This document shows, one piece after another, positions 33,632 through 43,421 of a DNA stretch of 64,000 nucleotides. Origin of the DNA: Pelagibacteraceae bacterium AG-422-I02 (GTDB lineage Bacteria > Pseudomonadota > Alphaproteobacteria > Pelagibacterales > Pelagibacteraceae); the NCBI GenBank assembly GCA_003213555.1, contig QCMS01000002.1, forward strand, positions 41,777 through 105,776, written 5' to 3'. Numbering within the stretch: the stretch's first letter is position 1; each line of letters opens with the position of its first letter. The notes under the pieces are model-generated. The model was not told the DNA's origin. It ran no database searches and worked only from the letters and a program-made list of their open reading frames with translations. A program made the position numbers and the translations under genes.

Positions 33632-35137
33632 TTAAAAAATACCTTTACTACTTTTAGATTTATCTTTTATGGAACCTTTAACCTCTACGTTTAAACCTAT
33701 CAAATCTTTAGCTTTTAGTTTAGAAAGATTTTGTACGCATTTTAAGAACCGATCTGACTCTTTTTTAGAAACTATTCCATCAGTTAAAATTTGAAATTTA
33801 TTAATATATTCTTTGCGTGTAAAAGGTCTTTTTCCTGCTGGATGAGCATCAGCAACATTAATCTCTTCAGATATTGTAGATCCATCTTTCATGGTTATTA
33901 TTACTTTTCCACCAAAACATTTATTATCAGGATTAGGATCGTGGTATTTTTCTGTCCACCTTTTATCTTCTCTTGTTGAAATTTTTTGCCAAAGTTCAAC
34001 TGTACTTTTTCTTTGCGCCCTTTGAGGTGTGTAAGATTTAACGTGATGCCATGCTCCGTCTTCAAGGGCTACTGCAAAAATATACATTATGGAATGATCT
34101 AAAGTTTCCCTACTTGCTTTTGGATCCATCTTTTGAGGATCGTTTGCTCCAGTACCTATTACGTAATGAGTATGATGACTTGTTTCAATTAAAATATTAT
34201 CGATGTCACTAACATTGGAAATTTTTTTATGAAGGCTCCTAGCTAAATCAATTAAAGCTTGTGATTGATACTCTGCAGAATGTTCTTTTGTATAAGTTTC
34301 TAGAATTGCTTTTTTAGGCTCATTAATATTTGGTAATGGGACTATATATTCTTTATCTGGTCCTGATAAAACGTAAGCAATAACGCTATCTTCCCCTTCG
34401 TAAATCGGTGATGGTGCACCCTCACCTCTCATACATCGATCCACTGCCTCCACTGCAAGCTTACCGGCATGAGCTGGTGCAAAAGCTTTCCAACTAGAGA
34501 TTTCTCCTTTTCTAGATTGTCTTGTTGAAACAGTGATATGTAATGCTTGCTGAACAGATTGATAAATCAGTTCAGTTTTTAAATTCATTAAACTTCCTAA
34601 GCCAGCTGCAACACTAGGACCTAGATGAGCTATATGATCAATTTTATGTTCATGTAAGCAAATACCTTTAACTAAATTAACTTGTACCTCATAACCTGTA
34701 AGAATTCCTTTAATTAAATCTAAGCCATTACAACCCTTTTGTTGTGCAACTGCTAAGATTGCAGGAATATTATCACCAGGGTGGCTATAGTCTGCTGCTA
34801 AAAAAGTATCATGATAATCTAGTTCTCTCACGGCAGTTCCATTTGCCCATGCAGCCCATTCGCAATCCACTTTAATTTTTGGGTTTAAACCAAAAATTGT
34901 TGCTCCTGATTTTCTAGAATGAGCTAAAGCCATCGCTCTTGCTGAAATAACAGGTCTTCTATCAAACGAAGCGATAGCAACTGAAGCATTATCAATTATT
35001 CTATTGATAACCATATCAACTGCATCTTTATCTATTTTTGCTTTATCTGATGCGATCTCTGCAATTTTCCAAGCTAATTGATCTTCTTTTTTTAGATTTG
35101 ATTTTGATGGATGAACTTTTACTTTTATGTCTCTCAT
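33632..35137 (-). CDS. prpD: 2-methylcitrate dehydratase (MmgE/PrpD family)
   Basis: A protein of 501 residues. [32 protein letters not shown] (residues 104-135) and [29 protein letters not shown] are PrpD hallmarks, and [14 protein letters not shown] follows. The length and motifs fit true PrpD rather than the shorter MmgE-like proteins. It dehydrates 2-methylcitrate to 2-methylaconitate in propionate use. It directly follows acnA, which could hydrate the product. prpB and prpC are not in the window. Confidence 0.88.
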   Translation of the reverse strand: MRDIKVKVHPSKSNLKKEDQLAWKIAEIASDKAKIDKDAVDMVINRIIDNASVAIASFDRRPVISARAMALAHSRKSGATIFGLNPKIKVDCEWAAWANGTAVRELDYHDTFLAADYSHPGDNIPAILAVAQQKGCNGLDLIKGILTGYEVQVNLVKGICLHEHKIDHIAHLGPSVAAGLGSLMNLKTELIYQSVQQALHITVSTRQSRKGEISSWKAFAPAHAGKLAVEAVDRCMRGEGAPSPIYEGEDSVIAYVLSGPDKEYIVPLPNINEPKKAILETYTKEHSAEYQSQALIDLARSLHKKISNVSDIDNILIETSHHTHYVIGTGANDPQKMDPKASRETLDHSIMYIFAVALEDGAWHHVKSYTPQRAQRKSTVELWQKISTREDKRWTEKYHDPNPDNKCFGGKVIITMKDGSTISEEINVADAHPAGKRPFTRKEYINKFQILTDGIVSKKESDRFLKCVQNLSKLKAKDLIGLNVEVKGSIKDKSKSSKGIF

Positions 35138-37813
35138 TTAGTTGGCAAGCATATTTCTTAAAACATACTGCAAAATTCCTCCATTTTTGTAGTACTCAAC
35201 TTCATTAGCGGTATCAATTCTACAAAGCATTTGAATTTTTTTACTAGTTCCGTCTTGATATTTAATTTCACAAGTTACTTCTTGTCTTGGTTTTACACCT
35301 TTATCAATATTAATAACTGAAACTAATTCTGTTCCCGTAATATTTAATTTTTTACGGTTAAAACCTTCTTTAAATTGAATTGGTAAAACTCCCATTCCAA
35401 TTAAATTTGACCTATGAATTCTCTCAAAACTTTCTGCTAAAACAGCTTTAATTCCTAAAAGTTTAGTTCCTTTAGCTGCCCAATCCCTTGATGAACCTGT
35501 TCCGTATTCTTTTCCAGCTATTACAACCAAATCATTGTTTCTTTTTTTGTATTCCATTGCAGCTTCGTAAACGCTCATTACTTTTCCATCTGGTAGTAGC
35601 GTTGTAAATCCACCTTCAGTACCAGGAGCCATTTCATTTCTAATTTTTATATTTCCAAAAGTTCCTCTCATCATTACTTCATGATTTCCCCTTCTCGCAC
35701 CATATGAATTAAAATCTTTTTGTTGTATTTGGTGCTTCATAAAATAATCGCCCGTTGGACTTTCTTTTTTAATACTCCCTGCTGGTGAAATATGATCCGT
35801 TGTTACTGAGTCAGCTAACAATAAAAGAATTCTAGCATCATTGATTGGTTTAAAACCTTCTGGTTTGTCAGGTAAATCATCAAAAAATGGAGGTCTTTTT
35901 ACATAAGTAGAATTTGCTTCCCAGTTATAAATATCACTATCAGTTGTGTTAATAGCTTGCCATTCTTTAGGTCCCTCTGACACATTTGAATATCTTTGTT
36001 TAAACATATCTGCACTTAAAGAACTTAACATTAAATCTTCAATCTCTTTATTGCTTGGCCAAATATCTTTTAAGTAAACATCTTTACCATCTTTATCTTT
36101 TCCAAGAGCAGATTTATACATATCAAAGTTCATGTTACCTGCTAAAGCATAAGCAACAACAAGGGGAGGTGAGGCTAAGTAATTAGCTTTTACATCTGGA
36201 TTAATTCTTCCTTCAAAGTTTCTATTTCCAGATAAAACTGAAACAGCGTAAAGATCATTTTTATTTATCGCATCCGATATATTTTGATTTAAAGGTCCAG
36301 AATTACCAATACAAGTAGTGCAACCATAACCCACTAAATTAAAACCAAGTTCATCTAAATATTTATTTAAACCAGCTTTTTCCAAATAATCTGTCACAAC
36401 TTGCGAACCAGGAGCTAAAGAAGTTTTTACCCAAGGTTTAACTTTTAATCCTTTTTCATGAGCTTTCTTCGCTAAAAGACCTGCACCAATCATTACACTT
36501 GGGTTAGAAGTATTTGTGCAGGATGTTATCGCGGCAATTACAATATCACCATCTTTTACATTAAAGTCAGTACCTTCAACTTTAGCTTCGATAGCCTTGT
36601 CTCTTTTTGCATTTTCTTTATAAACTTTTGCAAAAGCAGTTGAAGCCTCGGTAAGCAAAACTTTATCCTGTGGTCGTTTAGGTCCAGAAATGCTTGTTAC
36701 TACACTGCTAACATCTAATGAAAGAGTATCTGTAAATACAACATCATTGCTTGCCCAAAGTCCTTGTTCTTTTGAATATTTCTCGACTAACGCTATTGTT
36801 TCTTTATCTCTCCCAGATAATTTTAAATATTTAAGAGTTTCATCATCAACTGGAAAGAAACCACATGTAGCTCCATATTCGGGAGCCATGTTTGCTATTG
36901 TTGCTCTGTCAGCCAAAGTTAAATTTTTTAAACCTTCGCCATAAAATTCTACAAATTTTCCAACCACACCTTTTTTTCTTAGCATTTCAACAATGATTAA
37001 AACTAGGTCTGTTGCAGTTGTCCCTTCTTTTAATTTTCCTTTAAGTTCAACTCCAATAACTTCTGGAATTAACATTGAAATAGGCTGACCTAACATTGCA
37101 GCTTCTGCTTCTATTCCACCAACACCCCAACCTAAAACAGATAGACCATTTACCATAGTAGTATGACTATCAGTTCCAACTAAAGTATCCGGATAAGCAT
37201 ATAAATCATTTCCACTTTTTGATGACCAAACAACTTTAGATAAATATTCTAAATTTACTTGGTGGCAAATCCCTGTACCAGGAGGAACAACCCTAAAGTT
37301 ATCAAACGCTTTCTGTCCCCATTTTAAAAAAGAGTATCGTTCACCGTTTCTTGAAAATTCTCTTTCAACATTTTGATTAAATGATTTTCCTGAAGCATAT
37401 TCATCAACCATCACAGAGTGATCTATTACTAAATCAACAGTAGATAATGGATTAATTTTATCCGGATTTTTATTTTTATCTTTCACAGCATCTCTCATCG
37501 CTGCTAGATCGGCAATTGCAGGGATTCCGGTATAATCTTGCAGTAAAGTACGAGCAGGTCTGTAAGCTATTTCTGTGTTTGATTTTTTATTTTTAAGCCA
37601 ATCTTTTAAGGCTAATATTTGTTTTTTATCTACAGTTACATCATCTTCGTATCTAAGAAGATTTTCTAATAACACTTTTAGTGATTTAGGAAGTTTTGAT
37701 ATTCCTTCTAGTCCATTTTTTTCTGCTGTCTTTAAGTTGAAATATTTAAAATCTTTTCCTGATGAACTGAGAATATCTAGTGATTGAAAAGAATTTTTAC
37801 TATTAAATTTCAT
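35138..37813 (-). CDS. acnA: Aconitate hydratase A
   Basis: A protein of 891 residues, full length for AcnA. The 4Fe-4S ligands are seen in TSCTNTSNPSVM and YGCTTCIGNSGPL. The swivel domain includes DARILLLLADSVTTDHISPAGSI, YGARRGNHEVMMRGTFGNI and VVIAGKEYGTGSSRDWAAKG. It isomerises citrate in the TCA cycle. It is cotranscribed with prpD (adjacent, no gap), so it may also serve the methylcitrate route. Confidence 0.97.
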   Translation of the reverse strand: MKFNSKNSFQSLDILSSSGKDFKYFNLKTAEKNGLEGISKLPKSLKVLLENLLRYEDDVTVDKKQILALKDWLKNKKSNTEIAYRPARTLLQDYTGIPAIADLAAMRDAVKDKNKNPDKINPLSTVDLVIDHSVMVDEYASGKSFNQNVEREFSRNGERYSFLKWGQKAFDNFRVVPPGTGICHQVNLEYLSKVVWSSKSGNDLYAYPDTLVGTDSHTTMVNGLSVLGWGVGGIEAEAAMLGQPISMLIPEVIGVELKGKLKEGTTATDLVLIIVEMLRKKGVVGKFVEFYGEGLKNLTLADRATIANMAPEYGATCGFFPVDDETLKYLKLSGRDKETIALVEKYSKEQGLWASNDVVFTDTLSLDVSSVVTSISGPKRPQDKVLLTEASTAFAKVYKENAKRDKAIEAKVEGTDFNVKDGDIVIAAITSCTNTSNPSVMIGAGLLAKKAHEKGLKVKPWVKTSLAPGSQVVTDYLEKAGLNKYLDELGFNLVGYGCTTCIGNSGPLNQNISDAINKNDLYAVSVLSGNRNFEGRINPDVKANYLASPPLVVAYALAGNMNFDMYKSALGKDKDGKDVYLKDIWPSNKEIEDLMLSSLSADMFKQRYSNVSEGPKEWQAINTTDSDIYNWEANSTYVKRPPFFDDLPDKPEGFKPINDARILLLLADSVTTDHISPAGSIKKESPTGDYFMKHQIQQKDFNSYGARRGNHEVMMRGTFGNIKIRNEMAPGTEGGFTTLLPDGKVMSVYEAAMEYKKRNNDLVVIAGKEYGTGSSRDWAAKGTKLLGIKAVLAESFERIHRSNLIGMGVLPIQFKEGFNRKKLNITGTELVSVINIDKGVKPRQEVTCEIKYQDGTSKKIQMLCRIDTANEVEYYKNGGILQYVLRNMLAN

Positions 37814-37816
37814 GCG

Positions 37817-38410
37817 CTATACATAGAACAAAATCACACAAACGATAAGTAAAAAAGACATTGTGTAATTAAAATTCTTAATAAATTTATCACTTGTGGC
37901 GAATTTTCTCATGTATTTTCCCATCAAACACCAGCCCGTTTGACTTCCAACAGCCATTAAAAACCAAAGAATAGTTAAAACAATTGAGTCTCTTAAGTAA
38001 TTATTTTCCGTATCAACAAACAAAGATATTGAGGTAAGGCCAACAATTATACTTTTAGGATTTACGAATTGAAAAAAGAAAGTATTTATAAAAGTAACTG
38101 GTTTTGGATCAAGTTTTTTATCTTTAGTTTGACCGCCAAAAGATAACTTGTACGCCATGTACAAAAGATAAATTGAACCTAAAACTTTAATAATGGTTTG
38201 GATGAACTGATATTTTTGAAAAATAGAAACTGATCCAAGTTGTAATAATATAATTAAAAGTGTCCATCCAATAATAACGCCTAACATTGTTGGAATAGCT
38301 TTTTTCACTCCAAAATTAAAAGCTGTGTAAGATGTCATAATGTTATTTGGCCCAGGAGAAAAGGCCGTTGCAATCCCAAATAGGATCATGGGAAATAGTT
38401 GAGATGTCAT
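37817..38410 (-). CDS. LysE-family translocator
   Basis: A protein of 197 residues with about six helices and the opening FGIATAFSPGPNNIMTSYTAFNFGVKKAIP, the LysE/RhtB signature. FFFQFVNPKSIIVGLTSISLF supports it. It exports amino acids or related small molecules. Placed in a tight same-strand run with a cytochrome gene and acnA (3 bp to acnA). A second LysE-type gene is at 57736-58350. Confidence 0.9.
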   Translation of the reverse strand: MTSQLFPMILFGIATAFSPGPNNIMTSYTAFNFGVKKAIPTMLGVIIGWTLLIILLQLGSVSIFQKYQFIQTIIKVLGSIYLLYMAYKLSFGGQTKDKKLDPKPVTFINTFFFQFVNPKSIIVGLTSISLFVDTENNYLRDSIVLTILWFLMAVGSQTGWCLMGKYMRKFATSDKFIKNFNYTMSFLLIVCVILFYV

Positions 38411-38857
38411 TTAATGGGGTGCTCTAAATCTATTATGGCAAGCCGAGCAATTGCTCCACATTAATTCTTTTTGAATTGCTCTAAGATCATCAGCAGTATC
38501 TATTGCCTTTGCAAGTTTAAGCATATCATCTGATGCTTTTTGCATTAATGCATTAAATTCATCTTTGTTTTCCCAAATACTTGGGAGCGCTTCTGTTTTA
38601 AAGCCTTCTTTTGTATTTTCAGGAAAATAATCTAAAAGTTTTTTATAATTATCAGACATCTTTTTCATTATAGGTTTAGCCTCCTCTTTTTTTCCCGACT
38701 TTAGTAAAATAGAAATTTTTTTACCGTTTTGATAGTTCTCGCTAAACATGGCTTTTCTTCCTTTGATAATTTCTTCAACGCTTTGATTGGCAAAAGATGA
38801 GAAAGGTAAGGTTAATAAAAGAATTAAAGCAAAGATAAATGTTTTAAAAATTTCCAT
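38411..38857 (-). CDS. Exported class II cytochrome c (c556-like)
   Basis: A protein of 148 residues with a signal peptide (1-23, ending SSFA) and a four-helix-bundle-like mature part. The haem motif lies at the extreme C terminus: CSACHNRFRAPH, with C137, C140 and H141. This C-terminal CxxCH is typical of cytochrome c prime/c556. It carries electrons in the periplasm. It is next to DUF411 and cytochrome b561 genes, which suggests a small redox cluster. Confidence 0.88.
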   Translation of the reverse strand: MEIFKTFIFALILLLTLPFSSFANQSVEEIIKGRKAMFSENYQNGKKISILLKSGKKEEAKPIMKKMSDNYKKLLDYFPENTKEGFKTEALPSIWENKDEFNALMQKASDDMLKLAKAIDTADDLRAIQKELMWSNCSACHNRFRAPH

Positions 38858-38860
38858 GTT

Positions 38861-39346
38861 TTATATTGTCATAAACACAGAGTATTTCCCATCAACAAGT
38901 TGGTAAATAACATATGGTTCATCTTTATCTCCTGGCATGCCAGGTGTTCCAATTGGCATTCCGGGTAAGGCTATACCATCAATATTAGGTTGCTCTTTTA
39001 AAAGTTTATTTATCGCTTCAAGAGGAACATGACCTTCTATAAAATATTTTCCCATAACCGTAGTATGACAGGACTGCATTTCAACAGGGATATTATATTT
39101 TTGTTTGATTGAATGCAGACTTCTCATGTCTGTTTGTTTGACTTTAAATTTTTCTTTTTCAAGAAATACAACATAACCATAACAACAACCACATGAAGGT
39201 GTTTTATAGACCTCAACATTGTGTTTTCCATTTTTAACGCTAGCTAAAGCATTTTTTTTATCTGTGACAAAATTAAAAATATAAAATAATGATGTTGAAA
39301 GTATTAGAACTATAATAAACTTTATATAATTTCTTTTTATGAGCAT
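38861..39346 (-). CDS. DUF411 protein with membrane anchor
   Basis: A protein of 161 residues with an N-terminal membrane anchor (about 9-26). The DUF411 domain begins VEVYKTPSCGCCYGYVVFLEK (C52, C54 and C55) and continues VEMQSCHTTVMGKYFIEGHVP and GIALPGMPIGTPGMPG. It has a thioredoxin-like fold; the family is often found beside copper-handling genes. It lies 3 bp from the cytochrome c gene and is divergent from cytochrome b561 with 18 bp between. Confidence 0.9.
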   Translation of the reverse strand: MLIKRNYIKFIIVLILSTSLFYIFNFVTDKKNALASVKNGKHNVEVYKTPSCGCCYGYVVFLEKEKFKVKQTDMRSLHSIKQKYNIPVEMQSCHTTVMGKYFIEGHVPLEAINKLLKEQPNIDGIALPGMPIGTPGMPGDKDEPYVIYQLVDGKYSVFMTI

Positions 39347-39364
39347 AATTTATTGTAATCAAAT

Positions 39365-39895
39365 ATGAGTATTTTTAACAGTCATAAAGAATATGGTCTA
39401 CTAGCCAAATTGTTTCACTGGATCACGTTTATTGTTTTAATCATTCAAATTCCCTTTGGTTTTTACTTAGTAGGCTTAGAGTTTTCAGATCGGAGGATAG
39501 ATTTAGAAAATATTCATATTCTTATAGGAATTACAATTTTCTATATCACTTTGTTTAGATTAATTTGGAAATTTTTTAATCCAAGTGCTACTGATGGAAA
39601 TAGTTTTTTTAAAGGTCAAATTTTTATAGCTAAAGCTAATCATTTTCTTCTTTATCTATGTATTTTTACCATAACTATATCTGGGGTCTTAAAGAAACTT
39701 TATATGGGTGAAAGGCTTAATTTTTTATTTTTTGAATACGGATTTAATCAGGATAATTTCTTATTAGCAGATACCTTTTATGAAGTTCATATCTACACCA
39801 ACTATCTCCTAATAGCGCTCGTAACTTTGCATATCTTTGCTGTTATTATTCATCATGTTGTTTTTAAAGATAAAATTTTAAATAAAATTACTTAA
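39365..39895 (+). CDS. Cytochrome b561-type membrane protein
   Basis: A protein of 176 residues with four helices. LAKLFHWITFIVLIIQIPFGFYL holds one haem histidine, ENIHILIGITIFYITLFRLIW the second, AKANHFLLYLCIFTITISG the third, and YEVHIYTNYLLIALVTLHIFAVIIHH further ones. This is the bacterial cytochrome b561 layout: a membrane quinol or superoxide-linked electron carrier. It is divergent from DUF411 and converges on DUF4396 with a 4-bp overlap. Confidence 0.9.
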   Translation: MSIFNSHKEYGLLAKLFHWITFIVLIIQIPFGFYLVGLEFSDRRIDLENIHILIGITIFYITLFRLIWKFFNPSATDGNSFFKGQIFIAKANHFLLYLCIFTITISGVLKKLYMGERLNFLFFEYGFNQDNFLLADTFYEVHIYTNYLLIALVTLHIFAVIIHHVVFKDKILNKIT

Positions 39896-40329
39896 TGACA
39901 AGCTTCGTTATACTTTTTTAATCTCCAGTAATTGTAAGGCCAAGGGGTTACAAATCCTGCAGCTAACATAATAGGAACTACCCACCAAGTTAAAATTGCT
40001 CCACCAGTTAAAAAATAATCAGTTGCATTCATTGCAATTTCCATGCTCACCATAGAAATTAAGCTCATTCCTAAAGCTGTCTTAAAAGCTTGTTTTAAAG
40101 AGAAATTCTGTCTTAATAAAATTATAGTTTCTAAAATTATACTTGTAATAATACCATTGATAATAGCTAAAACCATAATTGCTAGAACTGGAAAAGGAAT
40201 TTCGGTTAATTGAAAAAATAAAATAGTCCCAAAGTCACCTATTGAACATCCAAGCAAGCACCAAAATGTATTCTTTGCACTTCTAGACCAAGTGTGTTTA
40301 CAGCTCCAATGAAAAGTTTCTGAACTCAT
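39892..40329 (-). CDS. DUF4396-like membrane protein
   Basis: A protein of 145 residues with an N-terminal segment rich in H and C (SSETFHWSCKHTWSRSAKNTFWCLLGCSIGDFGTI) and four helices, ending AAGFVTPWPYNYWRLKKYNEACH. The CLLGCSIGD segment and the PxNxW-like end resemble DUF4396. The cysteines and histidines suggest metal contact. It overlaps the CsaA-type gene by one base, so the two are read together. Confidence 0.6.
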   Translation of the reverse strand: MSSETFHWSCKHTWSRSAKNTFWCLLGCSIGDFGTILFFQLTEIPFPVLAIMVLAIINGIITSIILETIILLRQNFSLKQAFKTALGMSLISMVSMEIAMNATDYFLTGGAILTWWVVPIMLAAGFVTPWPYNYWRLKKYNEACH

Positions 40330-40664
40330 TATGCAATGTCTAAACCATTATCAGTTTTCTGAGATGGATGCACTAAGACAACTTTTCCATCTTTTTCAAT
40401 AGCTCCAAGCACTAAAACTTCAGATACAACACCAGCTATATTCTTTGTTGGAAAGTTACAAACCCCTATTACTTGTTTACCTACTAAACTTTCAGCGTTG
40501 TAGTAATGAGTAATTTGAGCTGAAGATTGTTTAGTTCCAATCTCTTTTCCAAAATCAACTTTAATTACTAAAGATGGTTTCCTAGCTTTTTCATTTTTTT
40601 TCACCTCTAAAACGGTGCCAACTTTAATCTGCACTTTCTTAAAATCATCATAAGTTATTTCCAT
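40329..40664 (-). CDS. csaA: CsaA-type tRNA-binding domain protein
   Basis: A protein of 111 residues, an EMAP/OB-fold tRNA-binding domain. The start MEITYDDFKKVQIKVGTVLEVKKNEKARKPSLVIKVDFG and later SSAQITHYYNAESLVGKQVIGVCNFPTKNIAG are the CsaA pattern. CsaA is a small dimeric chaperone-like protein. I start it at ATG 40664; the longer reading adds 11 residues with no counterpart in the family. Confidence 0.88.
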   Translation of the reverse strand: MEITYDDFKKVQIKVGTVLEVKKNEKARKPSLVIKVDFGKEIGTKQSSAQITHYYNAESLVGKQVIGVCNFPTKNIAGVVSEVLVLGAIEKDGKVVLVHPSQKTDNGLDIA

Positions 40665-40683
40665 AATTTCCTTTCTATAAATA

Positions 40684-40708
40684 AAAAAGGGGGCCAAAGC
40701 CCCCTTTT
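40684..40708 (-). terminator. Rho-independent terminator downstream of livK
   Basis: A GC-rich hairpin AAGGGGGC-CAAA-GCCCCCTT with A/T flanks lies 21 bp past the livK stop. On the minus strand it is followed by a run of T. It should end the livFGMH/livK transcript before csaA. Confidence 0.88.
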
Positions 40709-40728
40709 AAATTGGTTAAGCAATTGGT

Positions 40729-41832
40729 TTACAGTTCTTTGTATTTCCCTTTGCTCCACTCATAAAATACATAACCTGGTAAGCTCACGTCACCTTTTCT
40801 GTCAAAGCTTAGTGAACCGATTACAGTATCAAACTTACCTTTTTTCATTACTTTAAGCACTTTAGCAGGATCATTTGTTCCAGCTTGCTTAGCAGCTTGT
40901 TCGAATACTTGTAACGCAGCGTATGAATAAAGAACATAACCTTCTGGCTCAATACCAGCAGCTTTAAATTCTTTAACAACACTTGCAGCAGCAGGATTAT
41001 TTCTTGGATCTGGAGAGAAAGTCATTAACGTACCTTCACCTGCATTTCCTGTAATATCCCAATATTCAGCTGTAACTAATGCGTCACCACTGATTAATTT
41101 AGTTTTCATACCTTGGTCTCTCATTTGTCTTACGATCAAACCACCTTCAGTGTGATAACCACCAAGATATACTGCATCAATGTTATTTGATTTTAGTTTT
41201 GAAACTAAAGCAGAATAGTCTTTTTCACCTGCTGTATAAGCTTCGTACATTGCTTCTTTAAGGCCAGCTTTCTTCATGTTTTTTCTAGTCGCGTCTGCTA
41301 AACCTTTTCCGTAAGCAGTTTTGTCATGAAGTATAGCTACTTTTTTACCTTTGTAGTTTTCAGCTAGGAATTTACCAGCAACTTCACCTTGCTGATCATC
41401 TCGACCACAAACTCTAAAAGTATATTTACCACCTTTATCCGTTAACGCTGGATTTGTTGAAGCTGGTGAAACTTGAATAATTCCTTCTTCATTGTAAACC
41501 GCAGAAGCTGGAATTGAAGAACCAGAGCAGAAGTGACCTGCAACATAAGCTACACCTTGACCAGCAAATTTGTTGGCTACAGCAACAGCTTGTTTAGGAT
41601 CGCAAGCATCGTCTCCGATTTCTAATTTAACTTTCTCACCATTAATTCCACCTTTTTTATTAACGTGCTTTAACCACATTTCAGCACCAGCTTTTAACTG
41701 AGCACCAAATGAAGCGTACTGACCTGACATAGGTCCAGCAGAAGCAACAACAACGTCAGCTTTTACTGATACTGTTGCAAGCATTAATGTTCCGGCAATT
41801 AATGAAAGAAGTTTATTGAACGTTCTTAACAT
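40729..41832 (-). CDS. livK: Branched-chain-amino-acid-type ABC transporter, periplasmic binding protein
   Basis: A protein of 367 residues with a signal peptide (1-25, ending SVKADV). The LivK/Peripla_BP fold is marked by ASAGPMSGQYASFGAQLKAGAEMW, DDACDPKQAVAVANKFAGQGVAYVAGHFCSGSSIPAS, and PASTNPALTDKGGKYTFRVCGRDDQQG. It collects amino acids for the LivHMGF membrane complex encoded upstream. It is the last gene of the set, 78 bp after livF, with its own leader and strong initiation site, so it is probably expressed more strongly than the permease genes. Confidence 0.93.
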   Translation of the reverse strand: MLRTFNKLLSLIAGTLMLATVSVKADVVVASAGPMSGQYASFGAQLKAGAEMWLKHVNKKGGINGEKVKLEIGDDACDPKQAVAVANKFAGQGVAYVAGHFCSGSSIPASAVYNEEGIIQVSPASTNPALTDKGGKYTFRVCGRDDQQGEVAGKFLAENYKGKKVAILHDKTAYGKGLADATRKNMKKAGLKEAMYEAYTAGEKDYSALVSKLKSNNIDAVYLGGYHTEGGLIVRQMRDQGMKTKLISGDALVTAEYWDITGNAGEGTLMTFSPDPRNNPAAASVVKEFKAAGIEPEGYVLYSYAALQVFEQAAKQAGTNDPAKVLKVMKKGKFDTVIGSLSFDRKGDVSLPGYVFYEWSKGKYKEL

Positions 41833-41868
41833 ATTATTTCCCTTTGTTGTTAATTAATTAATTATTGA
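41833..41868 (-). promoter_or_regulatory. Conserved binding-protein gene leader (copy 1)
   Basis: Minus-strand sense reads AATTAATTAATTAACAACAA, then AGGGAAATAAT directly before the ATG. Near-identical leaders precede the binding-protein genes at 50853 and 57659. The GGGAAAT part is a ribosome binding site; the TTAA repeats keep the region unstructured or mark a promoter element. Confidence 0.65.
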
Positions 41869-41910
41869 TATTGAACACCTTAATTTCAATCTTGTAAATA
41901 TGAAAAAAAG

Positions 41911-42630
41911 TTAGTTTTTTGCCCCACCTTCGAGATAAGCGGCTTGTATGTCTTTATTTTTGAGCAACTCTTGACCTGAACCCTTAATGGTCACTTTGCC
42001 GTTGACTAAAACATATGCTCTATCAGCAAGCTCCAAAGCTTTTTTGGCATTTTGTTCAACTAAAAAAATGGTAACATTTTTTTCTTTATTAATATTTTTT
42101 ATTGAAACAAAAATTTGATTAACTAATTTAGGAGCTATTCCTAGTGAAGGTTCGTCTAATAAAAGCACTTTAGGTTTACTCATTAAAGCTCTTCCAATGG
42201 CTAGCATTTGCTGTTCACCTCCAGAAAGTGTTCCGCCTCTTTGCGTTTTTCTATCACTTAATACAGGAAATAAATCGTAAACTTCCTTTATATCATTTTC
42301 AAAATACTTACCTTTTTCATTTGCATGAGCACCTAATCTTAAATTTTCCTCTACAGTAAGTCTTGAAAATATTCTTCTTCCTTCTGGTACTTGGCAAATA
42401 CCCATATCAACAATTTTATGTGGCTGTTTGTTTTCAATATTCATACCGTTGAAAACTATATTTCCTCTTTTAGCTTTATTCACACCGCTAATAGTCATAA
42501 GCAAGGTTGATTTACCTGCTCCATTAGAGCCAATTAATGAAACGATTTCACCATCATTAACGTCAAGATCTACGCCTCTTAAAGCTTGGATCTTGCCGTA
42601 AAAAGTTTCAACATTAGAAATTTTAAGCAT
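41911..42630 (-). CDS. livF: Liv-type ABC transporter ATPase LivF
   Basis: A protein of 239 residues. Walker A is SLIGSNGAGKSTLL near residues 32-45, the signature is LSGGEQQMLAIGRAL, and Walker B is PKVLLLDEPSLGIAP. The FSRLTVEENLRLGAHA segment and the C-terminal YLEGG fit LivF. It powers import with LivG. It shares one base with livG. Confidence 0.95.
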   Translation of the reverse strand: MLKISNVETFYGKIQALRGVDLDVNDGEIVSLIGSNGAGKSTLLMTISGVNKAKRGNIVFNGMNIENKQPHKIVDMGICQVPEGRRIFSRLTVEENLRLGAHANEKGKYFENDIKEVYDLFPVLSDRKTQRGGTLSGGEQQMLAIGRALMSKPKVLLLDEPSLGIAPKLVNQIFVSIKNINKEKNVTIFLVEQNAKKALELADRAYVLVNGKVTIKGSGQELLKNKDIQAAYLEGGAKN

Positions 42631-43421
42631 TATTCATCTACTCCTAGGTAGGCTTCTATAACCTCTTTGCTATTTTTAGTTTGATCAGCTGTTCCTTCAA
42701 ATATCTTTTTACCATAGTTTAAAACAACAACATGATCCGAAATTCCCATCACTACACTCATGTCATGTTCAATTAATAATATTCCTGTTTGTTTCTCTGT
42801 TTTAATGAATTTTAATAATTTATTTAATTCAGCTGACTCTTTTGGATTTAATCCTGCTGCTGGTTCATCCAAGCACAATAACCTTGGTTCAATACACATT
42901 GCACGAACAATTTCTAATTTTCTTTGATCACCGTAAGGTAGGTCACCAGCATTATCATCTGCTCGGTGTGTTAAACCAATTATATCTAACCAATATTTTG
43001 CTTTATCGACAGCCAACTGTTCTTTGTCTCTGTAAGATTTAAGATTTAGTAAACCAAATAAAGAATAACCAGAAGCAATCATTAATTCATTGTGCTGAGC
43101 AACTAACAGATTCTCAAGAACTGACATTACTGGGAACAATCTAATATTTTGAAAAGTTCTAGCTACTTTTGCAACATAAGCAATTTTAAAATCTGTATAT
43201 TTCCTCAGTGATATTTTACTATCTTCTCTGTGTAAGAACATTTGTCCATCAGTAGGTTTATAAAATCCTGTTAGACAATTGAATACAGTAGTTTTTCCAG
43301 CACCGTTAGGTCCAATGATAGAGGTAATTTGATTGTTTTTTGCATCAAAACTTAAATCATCGATCGCAGTCAAGCCACCAAACTTCATTGTCAAATTTTC
43401 TACTGATAATAAATTGCTCAT
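42630..43421 (-). CDS. livG: Liv-type ABC transporter ATPase LivG
   Basis: A protein of 263 residues. It has Walker A IGPNGAGKTTVFNCLTGFY, the LivG-specific VARTFQNIRLFPVMSVLENLLVAQH, the signature LPYGDQRKLEIVRAM and Walker B PRLLCLDEPAAGLNP. It overlaps livM by 4 bp and livF by 1 bp. Confidence 0.95.
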   Translation of the reverse strand: MSNLLSVENLTMKFGGLTAIDDLSFDAKNNQITSIIGPNGAGKTTVFNCLTGFYKPTDGQMFLHREDSKISLRKYTDFKIAYVAKVARTFQNIRLFPVMSVLENLLVAQHNELMIASGYSLFGLLNLKSYRDKEQLAVDKAKYWLDIIGLTHRADDNAGDLPYGDQRKLEIVRAMCIEPRLLCLDEPAAGLNPKESAELNKLLKFIKTEKQTGILLIEHDMSVVMGISDHVVVLNYGKKIFEGTADQTKNSKEVIEAYLGVDE

